NCBI RefSeq assembly: GCF_002878395.1
Contig: NC_061120.1
Span: 98,008,194 to 98,072,193, forward strand
DNA: 64,000 nucleotides
Reading direction: 5' to 3'
DNA from: Capsicum annuum
Taxonomy: Eukaryota > Streptophyta > Magnoliopsida > Solanales > Solanaceae
The notes below the pieces were generated by a model that was given only the letters and a program-made list of their open reading frames with translations, did no database searches and had not been told where the DNA came from. Positions 56,965 to 64,000 of this stretch are shown here, piece by piece; positions within the stretch are counted from its first letter, which is position 1; every line of letters starts with the position of its first letter. Position numbers and translations under genes: made by a program.

Positions 56965-59240
56965 ATGGCATCAAAGAATAAGAAGGTTGCACATACTAAG
57001 TGACAGGAGGACTCTTCTAAGAGTATAACTCAGAGAAGGAGTACCTATAGGCTCGATCCAGGACAGCCCTAAACCGAGAGATAGGGCCAGTGACTAGAGG
57101 TCATGTCATGATACAACTGAGGCCATTATTATGGATATGTTAGGTGTACCAATTCTATATAAATCCAAATCGGCAAAGTAGCAGAATTTTACTCAACTCA
57201 GGACACAGGCTGAGGCTATTGAGTTCCTAGGTAGGCTGAGGATGACGAAGCCCTGGAGATTACCACTATATTTTCCCCATCCTATTATGGGGGGTGATGA
57301 TGATAAGGAAGAGTATGATGATCAGTAGGAGGCAAATTCACCTCCCACAGCAGTTACATAGGACCCTCAATCTGAGGAAGGGTCCTAGGAAGAGTATGAT
57401 GCAACAAATAAGGACCAGTCATCAACAGTACCCCAGTCTAACAATGGTACAATAGTTATGGAACAGTCATTAGTAGTACCCAAATATGAAGAGGGTATAG
57501 ACCAAGCTATATATAATGTTTTAGCTTCTAATTCAGAGATGCCAGCTCGACATGATAAGGCATCCAACCCGACATATGTATAAAAGAAACTTCTTGATGA
57601 GGTAAACCCAATATGGTAAATGGAGAGACTTCAGACTATTTTTTAGTAGTATGGCCATATAATCAAGTTGAGAGAGCATATGAGGACTATATATGAAAAA
57701 GATGTATTGACTTGTCTAGGTTGGCCGATGCACCAATGTTGCGAGTTGCATTTGATAGATATTAGTTAGGGTTGATGACTCAGAACCTAGGTTATTAGAA
57801 CCAACTTTTTTGTGGGAATTCTTTAAATCATATCATGCCACAATAGATTGACTACGTCAAAGAATAGAGGTCTTTAGAGGTTTAGTAGCCCCAGCTTGAG
57901 CAGACTCGTGTGGGAGGGGTTTTGGAAGATATTTCAGTGATATCCATCCATCGAGTTCTCTTTGATACTCATTATGTTTCTTTAGTATCTAGAATAGAGT
58001 GTGATTATAGATTGAGAGCTACAAATGATAGATACATTATATGTAATGTTGAGCATAAAAGTGAGAGTGTTGAGATGGTGAGATGGATTTCTAGATATAT
58101 TTCACCTTTGGGTGATAATACCCCTTGGATCAAGGGGAAGGGTATGATAAACAAGGTGACACTTACTTTTGTTGTGATATTTTGGTGGGTTCTTATTTAT
58201 TATACACTATGTCCAACTGTTGTACACAATGTATTTAGGATAGAGCTGCGTTGATTGCTAGCATAATGGCTGGATGTAATATTGATTTTGTATGTATCAT
58301 TCGACATGAGCTTCATGAGAAAGATTTTGGTAGGGCAACGACTGTAGTATTTCTATGTATTGTTTAGAAGTTATGTGATATAGCTGCCATGCTAGATACT
58401 CTAGAAAGTGATTATAGAGTACAAGCGATGTCCACGATAAAGACTAGTACAATCAATGACCTATCACGTTTGAAACATCCCAGGAGATCCTATGAACCTA
58501 CTACAGTGCCTCTGGCCCCATCTGAGGGACCATCAATCCCCACAAAGCATAGTGATACATAAGAAGGTGACGTGGAGGCCGGTATGGATCTTGAGATAGA
58601 GTAGCAAAGAAATGGCCCTAAGTTGAGTACTAAAGGTTAGGGGATCCCCGCTACATCTACATCAGCCCCGACTTCCACTTCTGAGCTAGTGGGTGTATCT
58701 TCAGTGCCCCCTCACCCATCCACTTCAGTTGTTGCAGGTATGATATTAGTATATTAGGAGTTTTTCAGAACTTGGTGGAGATTCAGAGAGTCACCAACAC
58801 TTTTCTGTAGCATATCGATGCCGAGGTGGCTACTTTATATGGACAAATTCAGCCATGGGTCAGGACTATATTAGAGATGGCTAAGGCTAGAATAGAGTCT
58901 GGACATTGAGATGCTATGTTAGAGATATAAGTTGAGTTTCATGCATAGACACTTTTGAGGGTCAAGTATCAACCTAGTTTAGACGGTTGAGGCATGGAAT
59001 CTAGGTAATATTTGGGAGGAGGTGGATACACATAGAGAGCAATAGTATGCTCTCTCATTGAGAGCCACATGTTAGCCATCCCTCTAGTTATGACCCTATT
59101 TTTTCAGTTGGCACCTTTGGTTAGGTACCAAATGGTTTGAATTATTTGCTAAGGATGATGATATGGTCACCATATTTCGGACCACGAGACACCAAGAGGG
59201 GGACCTGAAGGATCTTACTATTCCATATGACTAGGCCCTA
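56965..59240 (+). pseudogene. Decayed 3' reading frame: 'putative plant transposon protein' domain
   Basis: It starts at ATG 56965 (MASKNKKVAHTK) and is followed by an acidic, low-complexity N-terminal part rich in Ser, Pro and Glu (57000-57580). The domain core is the open stretch 57910-58254: LEDISVISIHRVLFDTHYVS, KVTLTFVVIFWWVLI and LCPTVVHNV. It continues after a shift as DRAALIASIMAGCNIDFVC and LHEKDFGRA (about 58240-58340). A Pro/Ser/Thr-rich linker follows (58500-58740), then Gln/Glu-rich pieces. I recognise this as the domain Pfam calls a putative plant transposon protein (Transposase_32, PF20167), found in solanaceous Athila-type elements in the place of an envelope gene. Its function is unknown; here it is broken by many stops. 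Confidence 0.72.
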
Positions 59241-60865
59241 AAATGGGCCAGACATTAGTTGTGGAGAATTTAATTACTAATAGGTAGAGGCATTCTGAGA
59301 TAGCAAAAAGTGCATCTACTAGTAGTGCACCACCACCATCACCGCCTCTACCACTCTAGATACCCTCAGTTAAGGGCGATCATGGCACGAATGCCTAGTG
59401 CATCACATGTATGTTCTCATTCCCTTGCTTTTTATTTATTTAGTGCATTATGGATAGTACATAGTTTTTAGTTGGGTTGGGGTATACCATAGCTACTGTG
59501 GGTTTTTATTACCATGCTTGTTTTCCTATCTACATGGTATGGTTATAGAACTAACATGTCTAGACTTAAAATTAGGTCATGATGTGTTTTGCTTTGTATT
59601 GTATTTATTTTTCTATAATTAGCAGATTTTTAAGTATTCAAGTGATTTTGGATGTATTTATATGCCTAAGCACCATTATTTACCCATTTTTAGCTAAGTT
59701 TTGAGAACAAAATGCCTGGATTCTTATTTTTTTATGCTAGTTTTTATGTAATTCGGCTAACCTATATGATTATCATGATTTTAGTTATAAATGAAGTAGA
59801 TGGAGACTTAAAGAAGTCAAGGAATGTGGATAGCATAGTAGACGACACCAGAAAAGTAGTATGTTTGATGCAATGTGGCGACATAAACTCTGTCCCAAGG
59901 CTATTTGATCATTTAAATGAAGTCTATGGACTCAGAGGGCAATTAGAGAGAAAAGTTAATTATAATAAACCAAGTTCATCATTCACGTATTATGTTATAT
60001 TTTTGCATTGAGAGTGGTGCTTAACACAAAGAGAGAGAGAGGATTCATCTTGTTAACGTGCAATTATATCAAGATGACTTTTTACGTTTGGTGTGATGAA
60101 CATTTATAATTTGATTCCCTTTTTATTCCCTAAGTTTCTTAGTTAGGGTTATGGAAGCCTTGTAACATATAATCTATTACTATAGTTTTTTGAATTTGTT
60201 ATGTATTGATTTTCTTATATCCTATTCTGTTCGATTATTTTGAATTCTCATGGTTGCAAATAGAGAGAGTGTGCCATAAAACACAACATGCTCAGATAGA
60301 GAGGTTGATGTTTGGAGAAAAGAGTAGTGAAAAGAAGATAGAGTTTCCAACCTTTATTTCATATGTTAGTACCATAATAGGATTAACAACTTAGAGATTT
60401 CGTATAATTATTGTAAACACTCTTTAGTCCAGAGAACTAAAGTGAATAAGTCCTTGATGGTTGAGAAACATTTGGATTAAATTATTGAAATATGTTTCTC
60501 TATGAGTATGATGCATGTATGGAATAGGTTGCTCTATAAGTATGATGCATGTATGAATTCATAAAATCCATAGTTAGAAACTATAAAAATTACAAGGTAA
60601 ACATAACCCTAGTTTTCTATTTCTCCGAATGTAAATACTACTATAAGTGTCTTATTTTGTTTAAACTGAAACTATTAATTTATGAATAAAACCAAACCCC
60701 CCCTTATATGTATTTTGCGGAAATAGATGATTAAACTTAAACTAATCTATATATGACTTAATTAGAACCATAGTCCTTATGGGATTCGACACTAACCTAG
60801 TTGGGCTATATATTTTACAACGACCGCTTACTCTCTTGTAAGAGAGTTGTAATTTAGCCGTATCA
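59241..60865 (+). other. 3' tail of element G and LTR end of element I
   Basis: 59400-60000 is T-rich and non-coding; a 99-codon frame (59712-60011) has no domain. The right end is the 3' part of an LTR: GTCCTTATGGGATTCGACAC (60774) and CGACCGCTTACTCTC (60820), ending GTATCA at 60865, followed by a primer site. Such words close Athila/Cyclops-type LTRs. I could not find where this LTR starts, so the G/I border is unresolved. Confidence 0.5.
60498..60562 (+). repeat. 34 bp tandem duplication
   Basis: CTCTATGAGTATGATGCATG at 60498 recurs as CTCTATAAGTATGATGCATG at 60532, differing by one base, each continuing TATG. It is probably inside the LTR of element I. Confidence 0.75.
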
Positions 60866-60869
60866 AATT

Positions 60870-60888
60870 TTTGCACCATTGCCGGGGA
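60870..60888 (+). other. Primer-binding site of element I
   Basis: TTTGCACCATTGCCGGGGA matches the Asp-tRNA-like site TTGGCGCCGTTGCCGGGGA with three changes, two of them G-to-A at CpG. It is the best of the three Athila-type primer sites in the window. Confidence 0.75.
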
Positions 60889-61169
60889 ATATGGTTGTCA
60901 ATTACGTATATGTGTGTTAATTTACTCTTGGTCAAGTTTCCTAATTTTTACTTTTGTTTGTCATTTTTAATATTTGTAGGTTGTTTACTATGCATGTCAC
61001 AAACCCAAAGATCAGGAGGACTGTTATCACCTTTCACCCAGAAACTTAAAGAATTGGGAGTATGGTTGAATAATAAGAGGCAACAAGACTGGTTGTTTTG
61101 GTGAATACTCAAGATAACCAATAGAACATTGGATTACCAGGGCGTGTACCAAATACGGATGATGAGGAT

Positions 61170-61910
61170 TTGGGTGATGATGAGTTGGTTCATTCTGCTG
61201 ATAGGCGATGTGCTGAAAATTTTATACCATTAGATCAGAATTGGCAAGCAAGATGTAGGATGCATCAACAACCTACTGTGCATTTCTATCTAGTTAATGA
61301 GTATGATGCTAATTTGGATAGAGCTGGAAACACAGGGGCAATCATTCCACCACAACTAGCTCCTGGGTAAAATTTAATATCACCAACACTATGATCCAGC
61401 TACTCAACTTGAAAGGACTCTTTGGTGGATTACGTAGTGATGATCCAAATCTGTATTTGGTGAATTTCACCAATATTTGTAAGTCATTTGATAATCCCAG
61501 AGTAGGGAAGAATACCGTTCATCTGAGATTATTTTTATTTTCTCTATCTATGGAGTAAACTTTGTGGCTGAATAAACTGGCACCCAATTCTATAACAAAA
61601 TAGAGGCAACTGAAAGAATCTTTCCTAGAAAGGTTCTTTCCTTCTTCTAGAATGTTATAGTTGAGGGTTGAGATCAGCAACTTTAGGCAACTTCTAATGA
61701 AGCTTTGCATGAAAACTAGGTGAGGTTTAAAAAAAAGTTGACTCAGTGCCCAAATCACAAGACGACCGCTGAGCATTTGATGGAAATATTCTATAGGGCT
61801 TTGAATGAAATTACAAAACCAATTATAGATAATGAAGCCAATTGTAGATAGTGCTACTGGAGGAGTTTGTATGGGGCTCACTTTTATATAGGATGCCGAG
61901 ATATTAGAGA
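61170..61910 (+). pseudogene. Athila-type gag of element I
   Basis: The N-terminal side is open at 61170-61370 (GDDELVHSADRRCAENFIPL). The capsid part then reads LLNLKGLFGGLRSDDPN and LVNFTNICKSFDNPRVGKN (61400-61500), HLRLFLFSLSME, LNKLAPNSITK (61570-61600), ESFLERFFPSSRML, VRFKKKLTQCPNHK and LMEIFYRALNEITKPIIDN (61720-61840). This is the continuous helical order of Athila gag with only a few stops. The protein would build the capsid. The 120-codon minus-strand frame at 61519-61881 is antisense to this gag and is not a gene. Confidence 0.78.
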
Positions 61911-61919
61911 GAGTGACTA

Positions 61920-62730
61920 AAACAAGTAAGTCTTAGAGTACTAGGGATTCTGAGGTAGCTAGCAATACTGGGTCTAGTGGAAAGTCATCAGAATAACATA
62001 GGAGAGAAGAGGAGTGTGATCACGATATGGAACACATAAAAACACAGATGAATATACTCACAAAGTATCTGATATTAGGGAATGTAGAATAGGTAAAAGT
62101 TGTAGGGTCACACAGTAGGGGAGCTGAATTAGATTCTGAGGAGGTGAACTACCTGAATAGTCAGGGGGTTTCTGATACAATTGCTAATAAAATCAAGGCC
62201 GAAATTACTACAATAAGGATGGTTATAGAGATCGTGATCAAGGCAGTTGGAAAAACAAAACTGATAAGAGTGGTTTGTATGTACCACCTGGGAGTCATGA
62301 CACTGTAACAAAGTGTTTAGGTAGGATATTGATGGAGGATGTGATGGCTAAATAATTGAAAGTAGTAGAGTCAACTAATACTAGAGTAAGGGAGATGAAA
62401 AGTAATTTGACATCTATGATTCAATTAGTTGACTCATACTCGCAATTAGAGTAGCAGATGAATCAATTGCTAACATCATTCAATCAAAGGAAGAGTGGTA
62501 CAACGCCAAGTGATACTGCACAAAATCTAAAGAATGATAAATCATGTATGGATATTACCACTAGAAGTGGTAAAATATACGTAGTCCTTGTGTGAGCACG
62601 ATAATGTAGTTGAATTTAAAACATGCAAATGAAGAACATCTAGTGGAGTCTAAAAAGATAAAAAAGGTGGAAGATCCATCGAAATAGAAGTAGATTGATG
62701 ATCTGGAAAGATATAAAGGAAAAAAAGAGG
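61920..62730 (+). pseudogene. gag-PR linker of element I
   Basis: Charged, low-complexity pieces such as DHDMEHIKTQMNILTKYL (62015-62075) and repeated QLVDSYSQLEQQMNQL-like heptad spacing (62420-62480) fit the region between capsid and protease in Athila polyproteins. A lysine-rich stretch precedes the protease (62650-62740). No zinc knuckle is legible. Several stops are present. Confidence 0.55.
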
Positions 62731-62731
62731 G

Positions 62732-63307
62732 ATGGATGCTATAAGAGTAAAAAAACTTCCTCCTCCATTTCCATACAAAGTGCAGGAAAAAACGGATGAC
62801 TCTAAATTTAGTAAATTCATGGCCATGTTAAAGCAGCTGACAGTAAATGTACCTCTAGTTGAGGCACTAGAGCAGATACCAGGTTATGCTAAGTTTATAA
62901 AAGTCCTTGTGACAAAGAAGAGGACTATGAGCTATGAACTAGTGGATAATTTGCATCATTGTAGCTCCATTACTACAAGATTATTAGTGAAGAAAAAGAC
63001 AAATCCTGGAGCATTCTCTGTTCCTTGTACAATCGGATCATTCAATTTCATGAAGGCCCTTTGTGATCTTGGGGCAAGCATAAACCAAATGTTGTTGGCA
63101 GTTTTAAAAAGGTTAGGTTTTGGAGATCCTACACCCACCAATATGTGGATTCTAATGGCAGACAAATCGGTGAAAAGATCGGTGGGGATTCTTGTAATGC
63201 CCGAATATCTCATCCCGAGATGTCACATGGTGCTTCTGACCTCGAAGGACCACAAGCTAACCCTTTATCAATATCCGTACCTATACAATGCACAATATCT
63301 AAAATAA
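62732..63307 (+). pseudogene. Open retropepsin of element I fused to antisense LTR
   Basis: This is the longest open frame in the window, 191 codons. Residues 1-153 are Athila protease: PPPFPYKV (11-17), NVPLVEALEQIPGYAKFIK (39-57), VTKKRTM, NPGAFSVPCTIGSFNFMKAL (91-110) and the active-site loop CDLGASIN with catalytic Asp112 (codon 63065-63067). From residue 154 on (63193) the frame reads through the reverse strand of a gypsy LTR, giving 38 unrelated residues. The second half of the protease fold (flap to LGRPFL strand) is therefore missing, so the product could not form a normal dimer. The Met at 62732 is internal to the original polyprotein, and I see no promoter for it. Confidence 0.8.
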
Positions 63308-64000
63308 ATGGGGAAACTAGCCATAAGGTTCAACACATCCATGAATACTTATAATACAGAAAGCTAAATACTAATACATCCGTCTGAAAAGCCTCTAAAC
63401 TGTCAGACTACGGAGTTGATAGGACATGTCCCAAACCAAATCCATCAACTAAAAATAAACAAAGTCTTCAGCAATAATAGTACACTGAAATTCATCCACG
63501 GAGGAAGAGGACTCACTGCTACTGCTGCTGACTGGGACTGAACTGCTGAAGAAAAACTGGATCATGTGCCTCTGAACCTATGGTGTCAAATAAAACACCA
63601 TAGCGCAAATGCGTCAGTACAAAAATGTACTGAGTATGTAGATAGGGTAGGCTAATACAAGGGCTCATGCATGAACAATATCTAAACTGAATAATCATGA
63701 AGATGCCGCATGAGAACACATACATGAATACATATAACAGAACACAATCATCACAACTCTAGATACTGAAACTCGCGTACCACTTTACTACAGACTGAAC
63801 TCACTACTGACACTGAGATACAGAATTATTGACTCATTTGATACTAATAACTGAGGATATGGATATTCTTACATCAGGGACTAAACTCTGAGCTTACTGC
63901 TTTCGACTAAAAGAATTAGAGATCAACTTTGCTACAGATTAGTCTAAAAGAAATTATCAATGATAAGAAGTATGATTATATTTGAATCTATTGGGATAGT
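63193..64000 (-). repeat. LTR M of a minus-strand gypsy element (runs off window)
   Basis: It starts TGTAATGCCCG at 63193 inside element I. The sequence parallels the LTRs of element B: GTCACATGGTGCTTCTGACC and AAGGACCACAAGCTAACC (63212-63262, compare 20030-20080), GGAGTTGATAGGACATGTCC (63412, compare 16383), GAGGACTCACTGCTACTG (63508) and the GTACTGAGTATGTAGATAGG words (63627). By comparison with B this is the LTR 3' end in minus orientation. The rest lies beyond the window. Confidence 0.75.

Larger units (their letters stand above)
45656..59400 (+). mobile_element. Element G: Athila-type element split by CACTA element H
   Basis: The plus-strand order is 5' LTR (45656-46919, then 53142-53196), PBS (53201), gag (53302-54800), PR (55020-55610), twin boxes (55742-55867), TATA-like box (56341) and a long decayed 3' reading frame (56965-59240). 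RT, RNase H and INT are absent between PR and the boxes. No 3' LTR matching 45656 is found before element I. Without the insertion the preserved length is about 7.5 kb. Confidence 0.75.
60774..63192 (+). mobile_element. Element I: Athila-type element, 5' part, cut by LTR M
   Basis: LTR end (to 60865), PBS (60870-60888), gag (61170-61910), linker (61920-62730) and an open retropepsin (62732-63192) are present in the right order. The element stops at 63193, where a gypsy LTR in the opposite orientation begins. Its protease and gag are the least decayed of the Athila-type copies here, so it may be younger than E and G. Confidence 0.75.

Noticed and set aside
59712..60011. 99-codon frame as a possible second accessory gene of element G
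   Set aside because: No recognisable domain; N-terminal hydrophobic run follows T-rich sequence. Kept only as a remark in the tail region.
61519..61881. 120-codon open frame on the minus strand
   Set aside because: It is antisense to the Athila gag of element I, whose motifs are clear on the plus strand; no motif of its own.
62956..63213. 85-codon minus-strand frame
   Set aside because: Shadow of the retropepsin frame on the plus strand.
1..64000. Cellular genes, tRNA, rRNA, CRISPR arrays, plastid or mitochondrial insertions, telomere repeats
   Set aside because: None recognised on either strand; all coding-like signals fall into retroelement families.
1..64000. Endogenous pararetrovirus (caulimovirid) sequence
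   Set aside because: All RT-like segments are accompanied by LTRs, tRNA primer sites and integrase in gypsy order; no movement-protein or coat-protein-like part was seen.

Overview
This window looks like gene-free heterochromatin of a large plant genome, most likely from the nightshade family (Solanaceae); I cannot name the genus. The evidence is its content: several Ty3/gypsy retrotransposon lineages in solanaceous form, all heavily decayed (Tekay/Del-type chromoviruses with an initiator-Met tRNA primer site, Athila-type elements with an Asp-tRNA-like primer site, a Tat/Ogre-type remnant), plus one CACTA DNA transposon. I found no intact cellular gene, tRNA, rRNA or CRISPR array. The longest continuous open frame is a 191-codon chimera of a retropepsin and antisense LTR. 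Family assignments come from reading translated motifs by eye, not from a database search.

Layout, left to right. 1-6340: minus-strand chromovirus A with two LTRs, PBS, PPT and a recognisable gag-pol. 6341-10290: plus-strand Tat/Ogre-type remnant J, with pol deleted and a degenerate ~320 bp tandem array. 10291-16133: old LTR material, including a Tekay-type LTR ending at 14238, and an unassigned decayed stretch. 16134-24106: minus-strand gypsy element B, which lost RT, RNase H and INT in one deletion; its right LTR carries a 1860 bp solo LTR (K). 24107-26364: unassigned. 26365-34029: Athila-type element E with both LTRs and a near-perfect target-site duplication. 34030-39395: minus-strand chromovirus D, decayed at its left side. 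39396-45300: two plus-strand LTR pieces leading into chromovirus F (PBS, gag, PR, RT with an intact Asp-Asp pair, RNase H, INT). 45656-59400: Athila-type element G; its 5' LTR is split by the CACTA element H (46920-53138, TSD TTA), and its 3' part holds a decayed reading frame resembling the 'putative plant transposon protein' domain. About 60600-63192: Athila-type element I with an open retropepsin. 63193-64000: minus-strand gypsy LTR M that truncates I.

The parts do not form a pathway; they record successive insertions. The readable nesting is K into B, H into G and M into I. E also sits in older, partly unidentified sequence. In several elements (B, E, G, J) the gag and protease survive while RT, RNase H and INT are missing at the expected place. 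Decay by C-to-T and G-to-A change is widespread: tryptophan and glutamine codons have become stops, and CpG positions in the primer sites are eroded, as expected for long-methylated heterochromatin. The most interesting items are the 3' reading frame of G with its own upstream TATA-like box, the conserved box downstream of PR in E and G, the protease/antisense-LTR chimera at 62732-63307, and the composite structure of the CACTA element.
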